Shown here: piece by piece, positions 56,849 through 64,000 of the stretch
Position numbering within the stretch: the first letter of the stretch is position 1
Layout: every line of letters begins with the position of its first letter
Assembly: GCA_963850525.1 (NCBI GenBank)
Contig: CAWKLQ010000008.1
Span: 1,302,001-1,366,000, forward strand
Length of the DNA stretch: 64,000 bases
Reading direction: 5' to 3'
Source: JAEMQF01 sp963850525
GTDB taxonomy: Bacteria; Pseudomonadota; Gammaproteobacteria; Burkholderiales; Burkholderiaceae_C
Notes under the pieces: model-generated
Seen by the model: the letters and a program-made list of their open reading frames with translations, nothing else
What the model was told of the DNA's origin: nothing
Database searches by the model: none
Translations under genes and position numbers: made by a program

Positions 56849-57457
56849 ATGAAGCTTCTCCTGCTGCTCGCCTCGATCAGCGTGTTCGCCGTGGCGGCCC
56901 ACGCCGGCGCCGTGGAGCAACTCGAAGAATTCGTTCGCGACGTGAAAACCGGATCGGCGGCGTTCACACAAACCGTCACGTCGCCCGACGGCGCGCGCAC
57001 CAAAACGTCGAGCGGGCGCTTCGAGTTCTCGCGGCCGAACCGGTTTCGTTTCAGCTACACCAAGCCGTTCGAGCAGGCGATCGTCGCCGACGGCAACAAG
57101 GTCTGGATCTTCGACGCCGACCTGAACCAGGTGAGTTCGCGCAAGCTCGACAAGGCGCTGGGCGGAACGCCCGCCGCGTTGCTCGCCGGCGGCTCGCTGT
57201 CCAAAGACTTCGATCTTGCGCAGCAAGCCGACAAGGACGGGCAATCCTGGGTGCTCGCGACACCGCGCGCTACGGAAACCGCGTTCCAGTCGGTGCGCGT
57301 CGGCTTTCGCGGCAAGACGCTCGCAGCGATCGAAATCGTCGACAGTTTCGGCCAGCGCTCGCACCTGAAGTTTTCTCAGTTCGAGGCGAACCCGGTGCTC
57401 AAGGCCGACAACTTCGTCTTCAATGTGCCTCCCGGTGCTGACGTGATCGAGCAGTGA
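56849..57457 (+). CDS. lolA: Outer-membrane lipoprotein carrier LolA
   Basis: 202 aa from ATG 56849, chosen because AGGAG (56839-56843) is 5 nt upstream; earlier GTG/ATG codons are too close to it. Signal peptide LLLLLASISVFAVAAHA. GAVEQLEEFVRDVKTGSAAFTQTV, FEFSRPNRFRFSYTKPFEQAIVADGNKVWIFDADL and FNVPPGADVIEQ match LolA. It shuttles lipoproteins across the periplasm. Two nt after ftsK. Confidence 0.93.
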   Translation: MKLLLLLASISVFAVAAHAGAVEQLEEFVRDVKTGSAAFTQTVTSPDGARTKTSSGRFEFSRPNRFRFSYTKPFEQAIVADGNKVWIFDADLNQVSSRKLDKALGGTPAALLAGGSLSKDFDLAQQADKDGQSWVLATPRATETAFQSVRVGFRGKTLAAIEIVDSFGQRSHLKFSQFEANPVLKADNFVFNVPPGADVIEQ

Positions 57458-58737
57458 ACGAGCCTGCTGCGCCGCTCGCCGAGCGGTTGCGCCCCAAGAC
57501 GCTTGACGAGGTCATCGGCCAGCGCCAATTGCTCGGCCCGGGCAAGCCGCTGCGCTCGGCGTTCGAGCGCGGCAGGCTGCATTCGATGATTCTGTGGGGC
57601 CCGCCCGGTGTCGGCAAGACGACGCTGGCGCGCCTCATGGCCGAGGGTTTCAACGCCCAGTTCATTCCGATCTCGGCGGTGCTGGGCGGCGTGAAAGACA
57701 TTCGCGAAGCGCTAGAACGCGCCCAGGCGTTGCGACCGAGCGGGCGCGGCACGGTCGTCTTCGTCGATGAAGTGCACCGCTTCAACAAGGCACAGCAAGA
57801 CGCGTTCTTGCCGCACGTCGAGTCGGGCCTGTTCACTTTCATCGGCGCGACGACGGAGAACCCGTCGTTCGAAGTGAACTCGGCACTGTTGTCGCGCGCC
57901 ACCGTGCATGTGCTGCAAAGCCTGAATCAAGACGACTTGCGCGAGCTGCTCGACCGTGCACGCGCACTGCTGGATGCGCCGCCGCTGACCGCGCCCGCCG
58001 AGCTGCGCCTGATCGGCTACGCCGACGGCGACGCGCGGCGCCTGCTCAACGCCTTCGAAAACCTGGTCGCGATGACCTCGGGCGTGACCGAGATCGACGA
58101 AGCGCTGCTGGAGCGCTCGCTCGGCGAACAACTGCGCCGCTACGACAACGGCGGCGAACAGTTCTACGACACGATCTCGGCGCTGCACAAGGCGGTGCGC
58201 GGCAGCGACCCCGACGCCGCGCTCTATTGGCTGGTGCGCATGTTCGACGGCGGTGTCGACCCGCGCTACGCGGCGCGGCGCATCGTGCGCATGGCCAGCG
58301 AAGACATCGGCCTGGCCGATCCGCGCGCCTTGCAACTCGCGCTGGACGCGGCGCACACCTACGAGCGCCTGGGGTCGCCCGAGGGCGAGCTGACGCTTGC
58401 GCAGGCCGTGATTTACCTCGCCGTCGCGCCCAAGAGCAACGCCGTCTACAAGGCCTACAACGCGGCGCGCGCCTTCGTCAAAGCGGACGGCACACGCGGC
58501 GTGCCGCTGCACTTGCGCAACGCGCCGACCTCGCTGATGAAGGGCCTCGGCTACGGGCGCGAATACCGCTACGCGCACGACGAACCCGACGCCTTTGCCG
58601 CCGGCGTGTCGTACTGGCCCGACGACGTGGCACCGAATCGGTTTTACGAACCGGCGCCGCGGGGCCTGGAAATCCAGATCGGCGAGAAGCTTGCTGAGCT
58701 GCGGCGCAAGAATCAGGCGGCGAAGAAGGGCGGCTGA
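57454..58737 (+). CDS. rarA: Replication-associated recombination protein A (RarA/MgsA)
   Basis: 427 aa. GTG 57454 overlaps the lolA stop. AERLRPKTLDEVIGQ, Walker A LWGPPGVGKTTLARL, Walker B FVDEVHRFNKAQQDAFLP, sensor FIGATTENPSFEVN and the C-terminal tetramerisation domain KGLGYGREYRYAHDEPDAF. AAA+ clamp-loader-like ATPase acting at stalled replication forks. Confidence 0.95.
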   Translation: MNEPAAPLAERLRPKTLDEVIGQRQLLGPGKPLRSAFERGRLHSMILWGPPGVGKTTLARLMAEGFNAQFIPISAVLGGVKDIREALERAQALRPSGRGTVVFVDEVHRFNKAQQDAFLPHVESGLFTFIGATTENPSFEVNSALLSRATVHVLQSLNQDDLRELLDRARALLDAPPLTAPAELRLIGYADGDARRLLNAFENLVAMTSGVTEIDEALLERSLGEQLRRYDNGGEQFYDTISALHKAVRGSDPDAALYWLVRMFDGGVDPRYAARRIVRMASEDIGLADPRALQLALDAAHTYERLGSPEGELTLAQAVIYLAVAPKSNAVYKAYNAARAFVKADGTRGVPLHLRNAPTSLMKGLGYGREYRYAHDEPDAFAAGVSYWPDDVAPNRFYEPAPRGLEIQIGEKLAELRRKNQAAKKGG

Positions 58738-58800
58738 GCTCTCTGCTCCCCTCCGCCTGCCAGGGCCCGGCTGCGCGCAACACCCTGGAAAGTCCCCGGC

Positions 58801-58827
58801 TTGACACGCGAAGCGCGACCCTAGAAT
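58801..58827 (+). promoter_or_regulatory. Candidate sigma-70 promoter of the liv operon
   Basis: TTGACA (58801-58806), 15 nt, TAGAAT (58822-58827), about 75 nt before livH. The spacing is shorter than ideal (17), so strength is uncertain. Confidence 0.5.
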
Positions 58828-58902
58828 TCAGCGCGGCTCGGCGTTCGCGAAGCAAATGTTTCGCCCGAAGGTGGCAGACGACCCGCGAGGAGACAAGCGA
58901 CG

Positions 58903-59826
58903 ATGGACACCTTCATCCAGCAAATCATCAACGGCCTGGTGTTGGGAAGCATGTACGCCCTGGTGGCCTTGGGCTACACCATGGTCTACGGCATCATCAA
59001 CCTGATCAATTTCGCGCATGGCGAAGTCTTGATGGTCGGCGCGCTGGTGAGCTGGACCGTCGTCTCGCTGCTCGCGGGAACCGGCATGCCGGGCTGGCTG
59101 ATGATGCTGATCTCGCTGATCGCCGCGATCGTGGTGTGCGCGACGCTGAATTTCGCGATCGAAAAAGTCGCCTACCGGCCGCTGCGCAGTGCGCCGCGCC
59201 TGGCGCCGCTGATCACGGCAATGGGCATGAGCCTGCTGCTCCAGACGATTGCGATGATCATCTGGAAGCCGACGATCAAGTCCTACCCGATTCTGCTTCC
59301 GCAGGAGCCGTTCCACATCTACGGCGCGGTGATCAATACCGTGCAGATTCTGATCCTCGTGCTCACGGCGCTCACGCTGGCCGGGCTGATGTACCTCGTC
59401 AACTACACCAAGCTCGGCCGCGCGATGCGCGCCACGGCAGAGAACCCGCGCGTCGCCGGCCTGATGGGGGTGCGCCCGGACATGGTGATCTCGGCCACCT
59501 TCATCATCGGCGCGGCGCTGGCCGCGCTGGCCGGCGTGATGTGGGCTGCGAACTACGGGACGGCGTCGCACACGATGGGCTTTCTGCCGGGGTTGAAAGC
59601 CTTCACTGCGGCGGTGTTCGGCGGCATCGGCAACCTCGCCGGGGCCATGGTGGGCGGCGTGCTGCTCGGCCTGATCGAGGCCTTGGGCGCGGGCTACATC
59701 GGCGCGCTCACGGGCGGCGTACTCGGCAGCCACTACCAGGACATCTTCGCCTTCATCGTCTTGATCCTCGTGCTCACTTTGCGGCCGGCCGGGCTGCTGG
59801 GCGAACGTGTCGCGGACCGCGCCTGA
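58903..59826 (+). CDS. livH: Branched-chain amino-acid ABC permease LivH
   Basis: 307 aa. LVLGSMYALVALGYTMVYGIINLINFAHGEVLMVGALVSW is the hallmark LivH start; the middle coupling loop is YTKLGRAMRATAENPRVAGLMGV. It forms the inner-membrane channel with LivM. GAGGAG precedes the ATG. First gene of a livHMGF operon; no binding protein gene (livJ/K) is in the window. Confidence 0.95.
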   Translation: MDTFIQQIINGLVLGSMYALVALGYTMVYGIINLINFAHGEVLMVGALVSWTVVSLLAGTGMPGWLMMLISLIAAIVVCATLNFAIEKVAYRPLRSAPRLAPLITAMGMSLLLQTIAMIIWKPTIKSYPILLPQEPFHIYGAVINTVQILILVLTALTLAGLMYLVNYTKLGRAMRATAENPRVAGLMGVRPDMVISATFIIGAALAALAGVMWAANYGTASHTMGFLPGLKAFTAAVFGGIGNLAGAMVGGVLLGLIEALGAGYIGALTGGVLGSHYQDIFAFIVLILVLTLRPAGLLGERVADRA

Positions 59827-59839
59827 CAGGAGAGCCGCA

Positions 59840-60949
59840 ATGATCAGCCAGCTGTTCAAGGACAACAGGCGCATCAGCTATGTGCTGATCGCGCTGGGCC
59901 TGCTCGTCCTGCCGATGTTCGCGCAGCAATTCGGCAGCGCCTGGGTGCGCATCATCGACGTCGCCCTGCTCTATGTGCTGCTCGCGCTCGGCCTGAACAT
60001 CGTCGTCGGATACGCCGGTCTGCTGGATCTGGGTTACGTTGCGTTCTACGCGGTGGGCGCGTACATGTTCGGCCTGCTCGCCAGCCCCCATCTGGTCGAG
60101 AACTTTCCCGCCATCGCCGCGATGTTCCCCGACGGCATGCACACTTCGGTGTGGATCGCGATTCCGCTCGGTGCGGCAGTGGCCGGCCTGGCGGGCGTGT
60201 TGCTCGGTGCGCCGACGCTGCGCCTGCGCGGCGACTACCTGGCGATCGTCACGCTCGGCTTCGGCGAAATCATTCGCGTGTTCCTGAACAACCTGGACCA
60301 CCCGGTGAACATCACGAACGGGCCCAAGGGCATCGGCCCGGTCGACTCGATGCGCCTGTTCGGATTCGACCTGGGCAGCAAACACGAACTGTTTGGCATC
60401 GAGATTCCGAACGTCGTCAACTACTACTACCTGTTCCTTGCGCTTGTGCTCATCAGCGTCGTGATCTGCTACCGCCTGGAGACGAGCCGAATCGGCCGCG
60501 CCTGGATGGCGATCCGCGAAGACGAAGTCGCCGCCAAGGCAATGGGCATCGACACGCGCAACATGAAGCTGCTCGCGTTCGGCATGGGCGCCACCTTCGG
60601 CGGTGTGGCCGGCGTCATGTTCTCGACCTACCAGTCGTTCATCACGCCCGAAGCGTTTGCGCTGAACGAGTCGGTGATGATCGTCGCCATGGTCGTGCTC
60701 GGTGGCATCGGCCATTTGCCCGGCGTCATCGTCGGCGCGCTGCTGCTCGCGGCGCTGCCCGAAGTGCTGCGCTATGTCGCCGGCCCGCTGCAAGCGTGGA
60801 CCGACGGGCGCCTGGACGCGTCGATCCTGCGCCAGCTGCTGATAGCGCTGGCGATGATCGGCATCATGCTGTCGCGGCCGCGCGGTCTGTGGCCCAAGCC
60901 GGAACATGGCAAGGCGGCACCTGCGCCTATCGCGCCCGGTGCGCGCTGA
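59840..60949 (+). CDS. livM: Branched-chain amino-acid ABC permease LivM
   Basis: 369 aa from ATG 59840 (AGGAG 6-7 nt upstream). LLYVLLALGLNIVVGYAGLLDLGYVAFYAVGAYMFGLLAS and TSRIGRAWMAIREDEVAAKAMGIDTRN are typical LivM. LGFGEIIRVFLNN is also conserved. 13 nt after livH. Confidence 0.94.
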   Translation: MISQLFKDNRRISYVLIALGLLVLPMFAQQFGSAWVRIIDVALLYVLLALGLNIVVGYAGLLDLGYVAFYAVGAYMFGLLASPHLVENFPAIAAMFPDGMHTSVWIAIPLGAAVAGLAGVLLGAPTLRLRGDYLAIVTLGFGEIIRVFLNNLDHPVNITNGPKGIGPVDSMRLFGFDLGSKHELFGIEIPNVVNYYYLFLALVLISVVICYRLETSRIGRAWMAIREDEVAAKAMGIDTRNMKLLAFGMGATFGGVAGVMFSTYQSFITPEAFALNESVMIVAMVVLGGIGHLPGVIVGALLLAALPEVLRYVAGPLQAWTDGRLDASILRQLLIALAMIGIMLSRPRGLWPKPEHGKAAPAPIAPGAR

Positions 60950-60958
60950 GAGGCGTCC

Positions 60959-61735
60959 ATGAGCGACACCGTACTCAAGGTCGGCAATGTGTCCAAGCGC
61001 TTTGGCGGCTTGCAGGCGCTCTCCGACGTGGCGATGACGATCGTCAAAGGCCAGATCTACGGCCTGATCGGGCCCAACGGCGCAGGCAAGACGACCTTCT
61101 TCAACGTGCTCACGGGTTTGTACACGCCCGACTCGGGCAGCTTCGAGCTCGGCGGACGCACGTACAAGCCCAGTGCCGTGCATGAAGTCGCGAAGGCCGG
61201 CATCGCGCGCACCTTCCAGAACATTCGCCTGTTTGCCGAGATGACGGCGCTCGAAAACGTGATGGTCGGGCGCCACATCCGCACCCACTCGGGCTTGCTC
61301 GGCGCGGTGTTTCGCACGCCGAGTTTCAAACGCGAAGAAGCGCAAATCGCGCAGCGCGCGCAGGAGCTGCTCGACTACGTGGGCATCGGCAAGTTTGCCG
61401 AGTACAAGTCGCGCACGCTGAGCTATGGCGACCAGCGGCGCCTGGAAATCGCGCGCGCCCTGGCCACCGACCCGACGCTGATCGCGCTGGACGAGCCTGC
61501 CGCCGGAATGAACGCGACGGAGAAAATCGTGCTGCGCGAACTGATCGACCGCATCCGCAAGGACGGCCGCACGATTTTGCTCATCGAACACGACGTGAAA
61601 CTCGTGATGGGCCTGTGCGACCGCGTCACCGTGCTCGACTACGGCAAGCAGATCGCAGAAGGCACGCCGCACGACGTGCAGCGCGACCCGAAGGTGATCG
61701 AGGCCTACCTCGGCGCGGCTCATCAGGCGCAGTGA
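60959..61735 (+). CDS. livG: Branched-chain amino-acid ABC ATPase LivG
   Basis: 258 aa. Walker A GLIGPNGAGKTTFFNVLTG, signature LSYGDQRRLEIARAL, Walker B LIALDEPAAGMN, and the LivG-specific FQNIRLFAEMTALENVMVGRH. All motifs intact. Confidence 0.94.
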   Translation: MSDTVLKVGNVSKRFGGLQALSDVAMTIVKGQIYGLIGPNGAGKTTFFNVLTGLYTPDSGSFELGGRTYKPSAVHEVAKAGIARTFQNIRLFAEMTALENVMVGRHIRTHSGLLGAVFRTPSFKREEAQIAQRAQELLDYVGIGKFAEYKSRTLSYGDQRRLEIARALATDPTLIALDEPAAGMNATEKIVLRELIDRIRKDGRTILLIEHDVKLVMGLCDRVTVLDYGKQIAEGTPHDVQRDPKVIEAYLGAAHQAQ

Positions 61736-61746
61736 ACGAATCCACC

Positions 61747-62464
61747 ATGGCCACCGCTCCCCTGCTCGAAGTCACCGGCCTGAAAGTCGCCTACGGCGGC
61801 ATCCAGGCCGTCAAAGGCGTCTCGTTCGTCGTCAACGAGGGTGAACTCGTGAGCCTGATCGGCGCGAACGGCGCAGGCAAGACGACGACGCTCAAGGCCA
61901 TCACCGGCACCCAACCCGCGGCCGACGGCGAGATTCGCTTCCTGGGCCGCAGCGTGAAAGGCCAGGGTTCGTGGGAGCTCGTCAAACAAGGCCTCGTGAT
62001 GGTCCCCGAAGGGCGCGGCGTGTTCGCGCGCATGACGATCACGGAAAACCTGCTGATGGGCGCCTTCGTGCGCGACGACGCTGAAATCGACGCCGACATC
62101 GAGAAAGTCTTCGGCGTCTTCCCGCGCCTCAGGGAACGCCGCGCGCAACTCGCCGGAACGATGAGCGGGGGCGAGCAGCAAATGCTCGCGATGGGGCGTG
62201 CGCTGATGGCGCGGCCCAAGGTGCTGCTGCTGGACGAGCCGTCGATGGGCCTGTCGCCGATGATGGTCGACAAGATTTTCGAAGTCGATCGGCGATTTCC
62301 ACGCCCAGGGCACGACGATCCTGCTCGTCGAGCAAAACGCGAGCCGCGCGTTGCAACTCGCCACGCGCGGCTACGTGATGGATTCGGGCGAGATCACGAT
62401 GAGCGGCGCGGCCAAGGCGCTGCTCGACGACCCCAAAGTGCGAGCAGCGTACCTCGGCGAATAG
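61747..62464 (+). pseudogene. livF: Branched-chain amino-acid ABC ATPase LivF, frameshifted
   Basis: From ATG 61747 the frame gives LEVTGLKVAYGGIQAVKGVS, Walker A LIGANGAGKTTTLKAITG, signature MSGGEQQMLAMGRALMARPK and Walker B VLLLDEPSMGLSP, then breaks after DKIFEV. An extra g at 62287 moves the normal LivF ending (LLVEQNASRALQLATRGYVM, DPKVRAAYLGE-stop at 62462-62464) into the next frame. Removing one base restores 238 aa, the usual length. Both halves are well conserved, so a sequence error is more likely than real loss. Confidence 0.88.
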
Positions 62465-62479
62465 TCCCCGCCTGCGCCG

Positions 62480-63444
62480 ATGGCGAGCGATTCCGTCAAG
62501 AAGGTGCTGGTCGTTCGGTACTCGCAAACCGGGCAACTGACGGCACTGACCGAATCGGTCATCAATCCGCTGCGCGACGATGCGCGAATTGCGGTCAAGG
62601 TGCTGCAACTCGTGCCGCGCGCAACCCTTCCCCTTCCCGTGGACCTTCTTCAAGTTTCTGGACGCGTTCCCGGAGTCGGCGCACCTGCGGCCGTGCCCGG
62701 TCGAGGCGTTGGATTTGCGCGCCGACGAAGAATTCGACCTCGTCATCCTTCCCTACCAGGTGTGGTTTCTCGCGCCGTCGCAGCCCATCGTCGCCTTCCT
62801 CGCGGATCCGATCGTGCAGCGCGTGCTGCGCGGCAAACCGGTGGTCATCGCTGGTCGCGTGCCGCAACATGTGGCTTGCAGCTCATGAAAAGCTCCAAGG
62901 CCTGCTCGCCCGCGCCGGCGCGCGGCTTATCGACAACGTGGTGCTCACCGACCCGGGGCCCACGCTCGCCACCTTCATCACCACACCGCGCTGGCTGCTG
63001 ACAGGCAGGAAGCAGGGGTTTTGGGGAATGCCCGCAGCCGGCTTGAGCACACCGCAAATTCAGGGCGCGCGCCGTTTTGGCCTGGCGCTGCGCGACGCCT
63101 TGCTGGCAGATCGGGAGAAGGGCTCGTCGCCGCTGCTCGCCGGCCTGGGCGCGGCGCGGGTGAATCCGCGCCTGTACGTCAGCGAGCGCGCCGGGACGCG
63201 TGGGTTTTTCATCTGGGGCAAGCTGCTCATGGCCGCCGGCCCGCCCGGCAGCTGGCGGCGCAAACCCCTGCTGGTGCTGTACGTTGCGTTTTTGGTGACG
63301 ATGATTGCCACGCTCGTTCCTGCGAGCTTGGCGCTGCAGGCGCTGCTGCGCCCGTTGATGCAAACCTGGTTGTCTAGAATCGCAGCTCGGTTCGAGGCGC
63401 CCTCGGGCTCGTCAATGGAACGCAGCCACCTGTATGAGGACTGA
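62480..63444 (+). pseudogene. Dialkylresorcinol condensing enzyme (DarA-annotated, flavodoxin-like), two frameshifts
   Basis: ATG 62480 opens KKVLVVRYSQTGQLTALTESV. Extra bases near 62622 (c) and 62850 (g) split the rest across three frames: PFPFPWTFFKFLDAFPESAH, DLVILPYQVWFLAPSQPIVAFL, then ACRNMWLAAHEKLQGLL and LIDNVVLTDPGPTLATFITTPRWLLTG. Corrected length is about 320 aa with a C-terminal membrane helix (LLVLYVAFLVTMIATLVPASL). The family lies at the start of aryl-polyene and dialkylresorcinol clusters next to a ketosynthase III, as here. Exact chemistry is not established by sequence. Confidence 0.75.
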
Positions 63445-64000
63445 AGTCTTTCTCACCCGAACCGCCGCCTATCTGCCGTTTGCACCGGTTGCCAACGAAG
63501 ACATCGAAAGCGTTCTCGGCCAAATCGGCGGCAAGCCGTCGCGCGCACGGCGCCTCGTGCTGCGCAGCAACGGCATTGAATCGCGCCACTACGCGATCGA
63601 CCGCGCCACCGGCGAGCCGGCGATGAGCAATGCGCAACTCACCGCCGCGGCGATCCGTTTGCTCGGCGACATCGGCCAGGTCGACTGCCTGGCCGACGGG
63701 CACCTCGTTGCCCGACCAGCTGCTGCCCAACCACGCCGTGATGGTGCACGGCGAACTCGGCTGGCCGCGCCTGGAGGTGGTGTCGTGCGCGGGCATTTGC
63801 CTGGCCGGAACGGCGGCGCTGAAACACGCGTGGCTCACGCTTCGCGCCGGCGAGGGGCGGCGCGCCGTGGCCACCGGCTCGGAGCTGGCGTCGCCGATTC
63901 TGCTGGCGCGCAACTTCGAGGCGGAAAACGAGCACCGGATCGCCGCGCTCGAGGCGCACCCCGAGATCGCGTTCGAAAAAGACTTCCTGCGCTGGATGCT
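63434..64000 (+). pseudogene. Ketoacyl-ACP synthase III-like (DarB/aryl-polyene type), frameshifted and cut by right edge
   Basis: ATG 63434 overlaps the end of the previous gene by 11 nt. The frame gives TEVFLTRTAAYLPFAPVANEDIES, RRLVLRSNGIESRHYAI and LLGDIGQVDCLA, then breaks. An extra g at 63698-63700 (GGG for GG) restores GTSLPDQLLPNHAVMVHGELG and VVSCAGICLAGTAALKHAW, with the catalytic Cys in VVSCAGICLAG. It continues to the window edge. It condenses acyl substrates at the start of polyene or resorcinol synthesis. Confidence 0.8.

Overview
The window is GC-rich bacterial DNA with dense, short-spaced operons. The gene set (MetX-like hydrolase, tripartite tricarboxylate transporter with CaiB and enoyl-CoA hydratases, Yej peptide importer, hutD/hutG, trxB-crp-ftsK-lolA-rarA block, ~400-aa TrpRS, short flagellins) suggests a motile beta-proteobacterium of the order Burkholderiales. 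The genus cannot be fixed from sequence alone.

Layout. 1-8.6 kb (minus strand): two genes built from an octapeptide repeat. One is cut by the left edge; the other encodes a 2587-residue protein with eleven 576-bp super-repeats in exact register and a calcium-binding C-terminus. 8.6-18.1 kb: a flagellar and putative glycosylation locus. It has a GT41 (SPINDLY/OGT-like) and a GT2 glycosyltransferase (minus), two flagellins, fliD, fliS, fliT and a YcgR-type c-di-GMP brake (plus), and a TylF-like O-methyltransferase (minus). A shared sigma-28-like box, CTCAAGTC-N12-(G/A)CCGA, lies upstream of fliD, of fliS and of the giant repeat gene. This suggests that the giant protein is made with the late flagellar genes.

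18.2-44.0 kb: nucleoside salvage and transport. add, a BMP-type nucleoside ABC importer (four genes), cdd, punA and deoC are interrupted by a complete yejABEF microcin/oligopeptide importer. A lipoprotein 5'-nucleotidase and deoA follow at 41-44 kb. Together they form a route from external nucleotides to deoxyribose phosphate and free bases. Between them lie a secreted alpha/beta hydrolase, a small DUF1488-like protein, a DMT exporter, two enoyl-CoA hydratases, a CaiB CoA-transferase, a TctCBA transporter and small hypothetical genes.

44.0-58.7 kb: a 274-bp nested inverted-repeat element that can fold as a three-way junction, a phyH-hutD-hutG operon, and housekeeping genes (trpS, purN, rsmB, a fatty-acid desaturase, rpmB-rpmG, trxB, a Crp/Fnr regulator, ftsK, lolA, rarA). 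58.8-64.0 kb: a livHMGF branched-chain amino-acid importer, then the first two genes of what looks like an aryl-polyene/dialkylresorcinol cluster. From about 62.29 kb to 63.70 kb, four single-base insertions break livF and the next two genes. They look more like sequence error at a contig end than real decay.
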